From the NCBI GenBank assembly GCA_013180625.2, contig SNVD02012234.1, forward strand, positions 248,001 to 312,000: a stretch of 64,000 nucleotides of DNA, read 5' to 3'. Shown here piece by piece: positions 13,411 through 25,092 of this stretch; position 1 is the first letter of the stretch; each line of letters opens with the position of its first letter. This DNA is from Boswellia sacra. Lineage: Eukaryota; Streptophyta; Magnoliopsida; Sapindales; Burseraceae. Position numbers and translations under genes: made by a program. The notes below the pieces were generated by a model, which was not told the origin of the DNA, ran no database searches, and saw only the letters and a program-made list of their open reading frames with translations.

Positions 13411-15784
13411 GGTCTATTTGTTTCGACTTCTCTAAATACAACTTATTGAAGTAGATTTTTTTTTAGTATAACTTCTAAAAATAGAGCTTTTATCAAAAAA
13501 TTATTGATTGTTTAATGGGACAAATATAAGAGCACTTATTATAATTAAATTATCAAAATAGAGTTTTGTTATAAGGAAAGAATAAAGTAAGATATTTAAA
13601 ATTAAATAAATGTATTTTTAACTTTTCAAAACTTTAAAAGAGTTTAAAAAAAGCTTTTTTTCAAAAGTCTCAAGTTTGGACTTCTTCTAATAGACATAAA
13701 ATAACGTTTTTAATAATTTAAAAGCTTTTTTTAGGGGACAGTCAAATGATACAAAAAAAATTTTAAAATAACTTTTACATTAAAAAAAAACTATATTGGC
13801 CAGTAAAGAAGTCTAACCAAACTCGTTTAAAGTCTATCATTACTGTTAGCTCATTAGGAGATCTTGCAAAATCACACATTAGCTCTGAAAGTTGGATACA
13901 CAACAATTACTACCCAATTAGGTTTAATGATTTAACCATGTAAGAATGAGAAATACAAGTGGCTTAAGCTCATTGGTTATGTAATTCATAATGTAAACAA
14001 TAATGAAATTCATCCTCACTTGAGCTGAGGATTTTGCAGCTTTACAATTTTCTCTGAAATTCTAACTTAAGTTAACAATATTGGCAAAATTTATTAACAA
14101 TTAGTTTCCTGCACCTTCTTTTCGTTCTTAAGTATAATATATATTTAATGGTTTAACAATATTTTCAAATAAAATATTTATCAATACAGATTTTATAGAC
14201 TAGGACTATTTAAATCTTATAATTATAAAATTATAATTTCATACTCATATTCAGATATGTAATGGAGGCTAATAAAATAGTAGGTGATGACTAAATAAAA
14301 CTATACTTATTTATACTGGCGGACAGTGATTTACGTGTATTTTACTTTGGATTTGGGTAAGAGTTACTCTATTAAACCCCTATTTTCTATCTCTTTAACC
14401 CCCGTTATTATATACACCTAATTATAAACTTTAAACCCCTATTTTTCTCTCTTTAGATCACACTTTATTTCAAAAATACCCTTTTAATAAATAAAAAAGG
14501 TAACTCATAAACACTCTGAGGTTTGGCCCAACAACATTTTGAACCCTGACGTTTTTGAAATATACGATTTCGCCCTTGTCGTTAACTATAAATTGTTAAA
14601 AATAATATAGTGGGGTAAAATGGTAATCAGCAATATTTAAGTAAATCCACTACTTGTGCTTCACAACAATTACAAAAGAATATATTATTTGCATAAAATA
14701 AAGAACTATTTATATTATTTTATCTAATACAACCACTTTTTCTCTCCCATGCTTCTTTTTTCTCCTATACCCTCTCCTTCTCCGCACAAGCGGCAGTGGC
14801 CAGATCTCCTGTTTCCATCTTCTTCATTCCCATTCAAGGCCACTCTTTTAATAAAAAAAAATCCTTCATGATTCCTCAATGTTTTCCCCAAAGCTCCATA
14901 CCATTAAGCCACCAGAACCCCCACCAATGAAGCGGAGGTATGAAACAAAGTTATGTTAATGGGCCAAGCAACCAAGTCTCTCTCCTTTCCTCTTTTGCTT
15001 CCCAACTCAAAGCCACTCTTTTAATCTCAAAAATCCTTCCTTTTGCCTCAAAGCTTCCCAAAACCCACGCCATTTAGCCATCAAGCTCCATACCAACAAA
15101 ACAAAGGGATCGTCAATCGTCTACCTACCATCACTGCTGCATCACCATCGCTCCCCATCCTAATTGTGAGTGCTAGCTAATTATTAAGTGAAAAACAAGG
15201 GGTAGTTGACTGTCGATGAAGAATCCTCACAGTTGGTTCACCAGGCGGGCGATTAATTTTTTTAATTTCTTTTTATTAATTTTTGAATTGAGTTTTTTTT
15301 TTTTTGCTTTTTGTAATTCTTGAACATGATTGGTGTTAACGAATTTGTTCAATCTTTGTTTCTGAAAATGTTATGTATTTTTTTCCGTATTTGATATGTT
15401 AGCTTATTGATGAATTCAGTCATGGTTTTTATTTTAGAAAATTTTCATTTTTCATGTTCCCTTGTTTGATAATGACAATTTTGTTGAAGGCATCTCTGTG
15501 AAACTCTATGTTTTATATTTTTTTCTTCGTTCTATTCAATATATATATTATTTTAATTTGGATATGTGTTGGTTTGATGAATTCGAATATGATCATTAAA
15601 TTCAGAAAATTTTGTATGCGGCTACAAAAATTTGTGCATAGGGTATGTATAAAAATTTTGATATTATTTTATTAATTAATTTGGCATATTTTGAATATCT
15701 AAATATTTTAATCACTCACTTTTTAATATAAAGGTATCATGGACATTTATAGGTTCTGGGATGTTACAGCACATGTCAGTAACT

Positions 15785-16192
15785 ATGACTATATTCTTTC
15801 TTGTTTTTAAACCCTGTTTTTTTGTGTTGCATATTTTCTAATGTAATTTATATTCAATCTCAACCACATATTCTTTTCAAAATTTAAAATAATTCAAAAT
15901 TAATCATATATTCCTAAATTCAATTGAAAACAAAAATACTGAATTTGTAAAAGAACACACCTTATGTTTTCTAGATGGCAGATAACGGCAAGGAGGAAAT
16001 CGTGTATTTTTGAAAAGTCAGGGATTAAATTATTTTTAGGCAAGACTTCAATGGTTTATTGTAATTTTCCTAGTAAAAATCTAGGGTGTGTTTTTTTATA
16101 AATTCAGTATTTTTGTTTTCAATTGAATTTAGAAATATATTGTTGATTTTGAATTATTTTGAATTTTGAAAAGAATATGTGGTTGAAATTGT
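15785..16192. mobile_element. Inverted-repeat element, copy A, left part
   Basis: The left arm begins ATGACTATATTC after AGTAACT (15778-15784). A long right arm starts after a loop at about 15,980-16,070 and is cut at 16,192 by the start of an LTR. The loop resembles, in reverse, the sequence near 14,510-14,600. The full right end is only seen after the retrotransposon in copy B, at 30,590-30,666. Confidence 0.65.
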
Positions 16193-17160
16193 AACAGCTG
16201 TAATTTTTTTAGGGCTATAAAAGTCTTCGTGGGAGTTAAACAAGGATTATAAAAAAAAAGAGTTATATTTACATTTAAATTAGAAGTTTTATTCCTTTTA
16301 GAATACCCTAACCTCACCTAGTATATAAGCAATATTATAATATTACAAATAAGGTTTTTAACGTAAAAATTTAGGGAAGGCTTTGGAACTCAAAGATTTC
16401 AAGGTAAGATTATATTTCTTTTAGTTTGATTTAATAATCTTTACTAGAATTATTTTTGTTGCCTAGATTTGTGCTAGGATTTCTGTAGAGGATTAATGAA
16501 CAGTTTAGGATTTTTGAATTTATTAGGATACTTAAAATTCGATTTTCAGTCTGGTTTTTTTATATGTTCTTATAGACATATATATGAACGTGTGAAATTT
16601 TATTTCACAAAAAAATATTAAGATTTCAATTTATTACGAATTTTTGAACTCTCTGTTGAAAACCTGGAAAATACTGCAATTTCTGGATGTTACGAATTTC
16701 GGAATTTTGTTTCATATGCTAGAGGACTCAGAAATTCCTCAAATTTTATATGCTGCTTCTTCAAGATGATATATACGTTTCTGTAAATTTTCACGATTTT
16801 TAAGCATGTATAATAATGTTTATGAAATTTTGAGTTTGAAACGTTTTAATCTGAAAATTCTGGACAGATTTAACGGGTAGAAAACCAAAATCATTTAAAA
16901 ATAGTTTTTGAATGTAATTTGCTTTGAACAATTTTTAGCTGAATGCTTTATGTGTCTAGTTCGCCTCTGCATAGGTTAATTAGATTATGATATAATTTTC
17001 TAAAATTTCTGGAATAACCTCTGTTCTGGGTATCGGACTTGGGCAGAACGGTTTGTTTAGGAATTTTAATGGAATTTTGTAGAACATTTGAGGTTTTGAG
17101 ATTATGAATTTCTCAAGATGTTTTCTGGTTGTGTCTTAGGACAATCGTTGGATGAGTAGG
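16193..17160 (+). repeat. Partial LTR (968 bases) of the gag-only element, copy A
   Basis: Starts TGTAACAGC like the LTR at 25,093 and matches it until GATGAGTAGG, where the duplicated segment ends and the reverse-oriented solo LTR begins. The rest of the element is missing here. Confidence 0.9.
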
Positions 17161-18843
17161 TGTCACGCCCTAACATCTCTTATTTAGAGATTTTAGGGTG
17201 TGATTGAATAAGAATTTAATACAAATTACGTCATCCATATCTCATAAATTTTTTTTTTTATATACATCACAAGAATTCATTACAACTTATGACTATTTGT
17301 TCAAAATTAATTTTACATACACTGGTGATAAAATCACTACATCAGTTAATTGTCACCAAGCAAAATCTCTCATTACATACTAGGAGAATCAAGACCGTCC
17401 CCAAAATTATATGTATACTGACTCTAGACTCCTAAGAAAGCTCTGGGACATCTCTAGGATGAGCGTCCTTCTGTGTACCTGTGGAGGCAGGGGGTGAGCC
17501 TAAAGCCCAGTAGGAAAGTTCTAACATTATACGAAATTATTCACATTCCACAAACATTCAATCACAGGAGTAGGCATCCAATACTAATATATATCAAACT
17601 GTTATGTTCGTTCACACATGAAATTTCTATTCGTGTTCCCCTTAGGTCCGTATACAGAACGGTCCACCCAAGGTCCAACACATCATATCGAAACATTCGT
17701 GTTCCCCTTAGGTCCGTATACAGAACGGTCCACCCAAGGTCCAACACCTCATATCATTATATCCGTGTTCTCCTTAGGTCCGTATACAGAACGGTCCACC
17801 CAAGGTCCAACACCTCATATTATTATATCCGTGTTCCCCTTAGGTCCGTATACACACATGAAATTCTGGTTCTCTGATTTTTTAATAATTAATTGACTCA
17901 TCCAAATGGTCTAATATTTTATAAACATCTTCTACACATACATGTCTAATACCATATAAAATTTCATAGCATTATATGCTCATTAGGTATCTCAAATCCT
18001 TCATTTTTCCAGATACACAAATTCTGTAAATTCATTTCCAGAACTGACCTCTTCCTATTCCAAAATACATGATAATTTGTACTAAATTCATAAATTCACA
18101 AAACTCACGAGTTTCAAACTACACATATATACAAACTCATATCCCAAATTTTATAATTTTTGAAGACCTCTAGATATCTCAATTAACTTGCCCAAAACTG
18201 ATTTTCTGTAGAAAAACTGAATTTCCAATGGTGAACAGTAAACTTCGAAAATTCATAATAAATTGCATACTCTACATTTTTTAGTGAATCCAATTTAAAC
18301 AAATCCTTAGGATGTATATTTTAACATATAAAAATTTCAGAATCAGATTCAAATCCAATAGACTGCTATAATTTTCGAAATCTATACTGTTCATAGAACC
18401 CTAATTTTCCATAATTATCATCAAAACTTCAATTCCTTCAAAATACAAGAAATTGAAGCTTAAATAAGCATGGAAATCTCATTTCTCTCTCTATTTTCTC
18501 TCTCAATTATATCTCTAAATATCAAATAATCTCCTCCCAATATTGATTTAGAGATAGAATTAAAATTATACAATCTAATTAAGCTAGGAGATGAATAATT
18601 TACCTCAATTTCTACAATTTCTTCTTGAAAATCAAGACTTCTCTTGCCTTTCTCCTTCTTCTCTCACGTCTCCCCCTCTGCCTTCCCTTCTAGATTTTTG
18701 TTTCTAATAATTCCTAATTATTTTTTTATATAATTGCATGAAAAAAATGAAAAAAAATGGCTTAAGGGCTGGGCTAAAACATTGGGCTGGTTTGCTAACA
18801 TAATGGGCTAGGCTTAAGTTAAAAAAAATTAACGGGCTTTACA
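17161..18843 (-). mobile_element. Solo LTR (1.68 kb) at the duplication junction
   Basis: Read on the minus strand it starts TGTAAAGCCCG and ends GGGCGTGACA, so it has TG...CA ends. These ends resemble those of the 25-30 kb element (TGTAACAGCCG...GGGCGTTACA), pointing to a related gypsy-type LTR family. No internal domain is attached. The flanks differ (GTAGG on the left, GCTTG on the right), so there is no simple target duplication. Both flanks are exact edges of the duplicated copies, which suggests a recombinant LTR. Confidence 0.8.
17632..17860 (-). repeat. 66-base tandem repeat inside the solo LTR
   Basis: Units containing CGTGTTCCCCTTAGG start at 17632, 17698, 17764 and 17830, a constant spacing of 66 bases. 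Each includes GTCCGTATACAGAACGGTCC, except that the last unit is cut short. Because 66 is a multiple of three, both strands give repetitive open frames that are not genes. Confidence 0.9.
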
Positions 18844-19515
18844 GCTTGTGTATACTATATGTCATGGTTTGGCAGCACAACATGCTCATCAGTGGGTTGT
18901 CTGTGTTTAAATTAAAAGCCCTTGAATGAAAGAGGGTGAGAGCTTCATCATGATTTAATCCACTAACTTCATAAATGTTATAGATTCCATGACTAATCAA
19001 CAAATGCTTGTCTCTAGTTGTAATGATAATTCTACTCCCACAGGCAAACCATTCACGCTGTTCAGCCAAAGCTTGTAATTGTTCTAAGATCCACATCATC
19101 AAGAACAAGAAAAACCTTCTTTCGACGTAGCCACCTACTAATCACATAGACTTCATCATAAACATTAAGTATATTTAAACTCTCATTTTTCAACACCTTA
19201 GAAAGAAGTTTTTGTTGCAAGGATTCTAGTCGTCCTACTGTAGATTCCTCTCTAACATTAGCAAGAAAACATCTACCGTCGTATTGATTTGAAAAATTCT
19301 CATATAAGGCTCTAGCAATTGTGGTCTTCCCTATCCCTCCCATACCACAAATTCCAATGAAGCGAACATCATCATATCCTACTTCTAAATAGTTATTCAC
19401 CAATTCCTTCACGTGATGGTTTATTCCAACAAGGTCATTACCAACATTAGAGAATAATTGATCCAATCTCTTTGATATTTCCGTAACAATTTCTTGGATC
19501 AATTGTGATTCATGC
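18844..19515 (-). pseudogene. NB-ARC fragment B (TNL lineage)
   Basis: The exon acceptor is at 19515 as in copy A. P-loop GMGGIGKTT and kinase-2 VFLVLDDVD are present, followed by the same two-base deletion near 19088 as in copy A. RNBS-B reads IITTRDKHLL, keeping the usual R that copy A lost. The fragment is cut at 18844 by the solo LTR, so GLPL, MHD and all LRR parts are absent. Non-functional. Confidence 0.92.
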
Positions 19516-22500
19516 CTGTAAAGAGAAGTAATAAATGAAATAGGTATACGAATTTGGTTAATTTGCTACTTTTTTTTTTCTGTACAACCATAAATGTTCC
19601 TTTATTAAAAGAAATTTACAGCAACTAGACTTAATTCAGTCACCCAATATGAGTGAAGTACTTTGGCATGCTCAAAATTCTTGCTTTAGCAAAAGAGAAA
19701 AATAGGTGTCAATATATATGTCACATGGCTAGCTAACTGTGTAATATTATTTATTAAATATTTATGTGACTATATATTATATTCAATTACAAATAAATGG
19801 CAATGGTGTTCAAGCATTCTTCAACATGAAAAGAATCTCGAGTATAGAACTTGAAAACTTTAATTCTGATACCATGTTAGGAAATTATATCACCCAAAAA
19901 CTTATACTATTGAGTAATATGAATATTTGAGTCTACATTATAGATCAATCTCCTTATTTCGTAACCTTCATATGGAATTTTTACATCTCTTATAAGCTTT
20001 TTGATTCACAAAACCTAATCGTCTCAAAACTCAAATCCCTTGAATGAACTCATCTAATTACCACAAGAAAACAACCCTTTATTCATATTTTTGTCTCCTA
20101 GAATTGATTTCACGAATGAGGTTTCTAAACTCCGAAAACTACATTATTACAAAAAAATAGTTATTAATTTAAGTAATTAATTTTCTATTTGTTTATATAG
20201 ATTATGTTTTTAGTAAATATAATAAAATTCATGTAAATGAGCTATAATGAATTTTTTTTTTTGTTATGGAAAACTAATTCTACCAAATAAAGGGTAAAAT
20301 GGTTTATGTAAGTAGAAATTGGTAAATAATTAGATTTAATGGCGAAAACTAACAATAAGAGAGGTGGATGACATCAAACCAAAAAGTTGGTCAAGTTAAA
20401 ATTAAGGAATCGTAGTTGAATTCAGTTTCCAACTTATCGTAACTGTTATTAAAAAATTAATCTAAGATATAGGGGGCAAAATAATATAAGCTAAGATGAT
20501 ATGTCTTAAATTTGAGCTTCAATTTTCTTTTTTAGAAGTACGTGGAGGCAAATAAAGAAATGTATGTTTGAAATTAGATGCAATGTTTTAATAATTAACA
20601 TTTTTGTAAAATTTTGACAATGAACAGGTATATTAAATCTCAGAATTTTTATTTAAGTTGAGTATCTGCAGTAAACCGCAAAACAGCCAACCATACCATT
20701 ATAATCAGTTGGCATGGACAATTTCAATCAGTTGACAGAGGATTTTATCAAAGAGGGCACCATACATATATTTGACATCAAAGTAAGACAAACAAGTGAC
20801 TTTTTGAAATAATTATTTTTTGTATGCTCATCAAAAGTTTACCAAGATTAAGACTTAATAGACTAGATAATGGACATATGGCAGAGAGGAGATTAGAACT
20901 ATACAAGAGATGGAGGATAACTAAGGGGGGCGATTATTTTTTTATTTGAAATCTGAATGGGTTTGAATTTGAATAGGTCTGAATACAAATGTCTGAATGA
21001 TATAATTATCTTTTATTTTTTAAGATATGATAATAAGTCTTAAGTTGATTCTTTTTTATTAATTATGAACATCTTAAAGCTATTAGTTTGACAAATATAC
21101 CCTTGTTTAATATTATAATATTATACATTGTATATATTATATAAACATTTGTAAATAATCAATACAATAAAATCAAAATTAAAATACTATAATACAAAAA
21201 AAATAAATTATTAATTACTGTGTCTCAAATATAATATGAATTTTTTTAGTTACTATATAATTAAAAAATAATAAATGAGTATTCTATAAATTATTTTAAC
21301 AATAATATATTAGAAACAAAAGATTAATTTGATGCTTGAAAGAGTTGATTTGCAATCTGATATCACAATTGATGCATGAAAACTTGATCCACTAATTCAG
21401 TAAATGCTGTTAGAATGTGTTGCGATTGCTCTAGGGTTCAAAGATAGAAATAGATCATTTAAAAATTTAATAAAATATGAATTAAATAAAAATTTTAAGG
21501 ATATCTTTGTACATAAGAAGTAAGTAATCAATTTCGATCTTATCCTATTTAGATAAAAGCTAGAAAATATAACTGTTTCTATTTAGATATTTTTATCTGA
21601 GAAAAAGTGTTCATTTTAAAAAATAATCAATATAAAAAAATATGAAGTATGGATTCAGTAAATTTTAGATTTTCGATAAATTTTAGATTTTCGATGGAAA
21701 ACAATATGTTTCTAAGAGTTGTTTGGTGAGAGCAAATTACTTATAAAAAAAAAAAACCTATTGGACTGGTTTTATCTTCCAAAATAATGAATGAAAAATT
21801 TTGGAAGATAAAACCAGTCCAATAGTTTATCTTCCTTTTAATATTGTACGGTTGATTGTCCAAACTTAAGAAAATAATTGAAGAAAAATAATATAAATTT
21901 ACCAGTTGTGATAAAGTTTTATCTCAAATACCATAAACTATTTTTTTCTTCATTCCTTCAAAGTCTCGTGAGTTGTTAAGACAACTCCCTAAGGGCCTGA
22001 CCTTAAAACAACTCGACCGACAACAATCTCAGCTTAGCCCACCAAAGAAGTCCAACTCAAGTTGACAGGTTTCCAACCTGGCGTCATTAAATTAATTTAA
22101 TAACTAATTAGTGGATTAGTTAGTTAACAGTTATGTACTAATTAATTTACGAGTAGTGCTAGGTTTACAATCTTCGTACAATTCAAACTTTATAATCTGA
22201 TATGATAATCTATATTGCTAAAATTTATTAAAAAAAATAAAACAAAAAAGAATGATAAAAGTTATATCTCTAATAAAGATTGTAGAGGTTAGGTTGTATA
22301 AAGGCTGTAAGGGTCTATTTGTTTCGACTTCTCCAAATACAACTTATTGAAGTAGATTTTTTTTTAGTATAACTTCTAAAAATAGAGCTTTTATCAAAAA
22401 ATTATTGATTGTTTAATGAGACAAATATAAGAGCACTTATTATAATTAAATTATCAAAATAGAGTTTTGTTATAAGGAAAGAATAAAGTAAGATATTTAA

Positions 22501-24690
22501 AATTAAATAAATGTATTTTTAACTTTTCAAAACTTTAAAAGAGTTCAAAAAAAGCTTTTTTTCAAAAGTCTCAAGTTTGGACTTCTTCTAATAGACATAA
22601 AATAACGTTTTTAATAATTTAAAAGCTTTTTTTAGGGGACAGTCAAATGATACAAAAAAAATTTTAAAATAACTTTTGACATTAAAAAAAAACTATATTG
22701 GCCAGTAAAGAAGTCTAACCAAACTCGTTTAAAGTCTATCATTACTGTTAGCTCATTAGGAGATCTTGCAAAATCACACATTAGCTCTGAAAGTTGGATA
22801 CACAACAATTACTACCCAATTAGGTTTAATGATTTAACCATGTAAGAATGAGAAATACAAGTGGCTTAAGCTCATTGGTTATGTAATTCATAATGTAAAC
22901 AATAATGAAATTCATCCTCACTTGAGCTGAGGATTTTGCAGCTTTACAATTTTCTCTGAAATTCTAACTTAAGTTAACAATATTGGCAAAATTTATTAAC
23001 AATTAGTTTCCTGCACCTTCTTTTCGTTCTTAAGTATAATATATATTTAATGGTTTAACAATATTTTCAAATAAAATATTTATCAATACAGATTTTATAG
23101 ACTAGGACTATTTAAATCTTATAATTATAAAATTATAATTTCATACTCATATTCAGATATGTAATGGAGGCTAATAAAATAGTAGGTGATGGCTAAATAA
23201 AACTATACTTATTTATACTGGCGGACAGTGATTTACGTGTATTTTACTTTGGATTTGGGTAAGAGTTACTCTATTAAGCCCCTATTTTCTATCTCTTTAA
23301 CCCCCATTATTATATACACCTAATTATAAACTTTAAACCCCTATTTTTCTCTCTTTAGATCACACTTTATTTCAAAAATACCCTTTTAATAAATAAAAAA
23401 GGTAACTCATAAACACTCTGAGGCTTGGCCCAACAACATTTTGAACCCTGACGTTTTTGAAATATACGATTTCGCCCTTGTCGTTAACTATTAATTGTTA
23501 AAAATAATATGGTGGGGTAAAATGGTAATCAGCAATATTTAAGTAAATCCACTACTTGTGCTTCACAACAATTACAAAAGAATATATTATTTGCATAAAA
23601 TAAAGAACTATTTATATTATTTTATCTAATACAACCACTTTTTCTCTCCCATGCTTCTTTTTTCTCCTATACCCTCTCCTTCTCCGCACAAGCGGCAGTG
23701 GCCAGATCTCCTGTTTCCATCTTCTTCATTCCCATTCAAGGCCACTCTTTTAATAAAAAAAAATCCTTCATGATTCCTCAATGTTTTCCCCAAAGCTCCA
23801 TACCATTAAGCCACCAGAACCCCCACCAATGAAGCGGAGGTATGAAACAAAGTCATGTTAATGGGCCAAGCAACCAAGTCTCTCTCCTTTCCTCTTTTGC
23901 TTCCCAACTCAAAGCCACTCTTTTAATCTCAAAAATCCTTCCTTTTGCCTCAAAGCTTCCCAAAACCCACGCCATTTAGCCATCAAGCTCCATACCAACA
24001 AAACAAAGGGATCGTCAATCGTCTACCTACCATCACTGCTGCATCACCATCGCTCCCCATCCTAATTGTGAGTGCTAGCTAATTATTAAGTGAAAAACAA
24101 GGGTTAGTTGACTGTCGATGAAGAATCCTCACAGTTGGTTCACCAGGCGGGCGATTAATTTTTTTAATTTCTTTTTATTAATTTTTGAATTGAGTTTTTT
24201 TTTTTTTTTTTTTTGCTTTTTGTAATTCTTGAACATGATTGGTGTTAACGAATTTGTTCAATCTTTGTTTCTGAAAATGTTATGTATTTTTTCCCGTATT
24301 TGGTATGTTAGCTTATTGATGAATTCAGTCATGGTTTTTATTTTAGAAAATTTTCATTTTTCATGTTCCCTTGTTTGATAATGACAATTTTGTTGAAGGC
24401 ATCTCTGTGAAACTCTATGTTTTATATTTTTTTCTTCGTTCTATTCAATATATATATTATTTTAATTTGGATATGTGTTGGTTTGATGAATTCGAATATG
24501 ATCATTAAATTCAGAAAATTTTGTATGCGGCTACAAAAATTTGTGCATAGGGTATGTATAAAAATTTTGATATTATTTTATTAATTAATTTGACATATTT
24601 TGAATATCTAAATATTTTAATCACTCACTTTTTAATATAAAGGTATCATGGACATTTATAGGTTCTGGGATGTTACAGCACATGTCAGTA
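19516..24690. other. Non-coding part of duplicated segment, copy B
   Basis: Same content as 10,635-15,777: old NBS-LRR intron flank, hairpin, small MITE-like repeat and a pyrimidine-rich stretch at about 23,400-24,160. No gene was recognised. Confidence 0.6.
21758..21825. repeat. Perfect 28-base hairpin, copy B
   Basis: Arms 21758-21785 and 21798-21825 are exact reverse complements with a 12-base loop, identical to the hairpin at 12,857. No substitution separates the arms in either copy. Confidence 0.9.
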
Positions 24691-25092
24691 GACTATATTC
24701 TTTCTTGTTTTTAAACCCTGTTTTTTGTGTTACATATTTTCTAATGTAATTTATATTCAATCTCAACCACATATTCTTTTCAAAATTCAAAACAATTCAA
24801 AATTAATCATATATTCCTAAATTCAATTGAAAACAAAAATACTGAATTTGTAAAAGAACACACCCTATATTTTCTAGATGGCAGATAACGGCAAGGAGGA
24901 AATCTTGTATTTTTGAAAAGTCAGGGATTAAATTATTTTTAGGCAAGACTTCAATGGTTTATTGTAATTTTCCTAGTAAAAATCTAGGGTGTGTTTTTTT
25001 ATAAATTCAGTATTTTTGTTTTCAATTGAATTTAGGAATATATTGTTGATTTTGAATTATTTTGAATTTTGAAAAGAATATGTGGTTGAAAT
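24691..25092. mobile_element. Inverted-repeat element, copy B, part left of the retrotransposon
   Basis: The left arm runs from about 24,691 to 24,880 and its reverse complement from about 24,975 to 25,092, then continues after the retrotransposon at 30,590-30,666. Shared blocks include ACACACCCTA/TAGGGTGTGT and AACCACATATTCTTTT. The arms together are about 170-190 bases. No open frame. MITE-like. Confidence 0.75.

Larger units (their letters stand above)
10635..15777. other. Non-coding part of duplicated segment, copy A
   Basis: Up to about 10,900 the sequence is related to the 5' intron flank of the gene at 56.9 kb, so it is old NBS-LRR intron 1. Around 10,981 (TTCTGATACCAT) there is a string that in reverse is TGGTATCAGAA, like a copia primer-binding site, with no element recognised around it. 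About 14,500-15,250 is pyrimidine-rich with no open frame of note. No TIR-domain exon was found. Confidence 0.55.
9966..17160 (+). repeat. Segmental direct duplication, copy A (7.2 kb)
   Basis: Matches 18,844-26,068 nearly base for base, including the NB-ARC fragment, a 28-base hairpin, an inverted-repeat element and the first part of an LTR. In the 146-codon NB-ARC segment the two copies differ at only three residues. The left edge is internal to the NBS-LRR pseudogene; the right edge abuts the solo LTR at 17,161. Copies are in the same orientation. Confidence 0.95.

Noticed and set aside
17629..17860. Possible CRISPR-like array
   Set aside because: The units are contiguous with no unique spacers and lie in a plant LTR; it is an ordinary tandem repeat.
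17473..17896. Repetitive open frames on both strands
   Set aside because: Produced by the 66-base tandem repeat in an LTR, whose length is a multiple of three.
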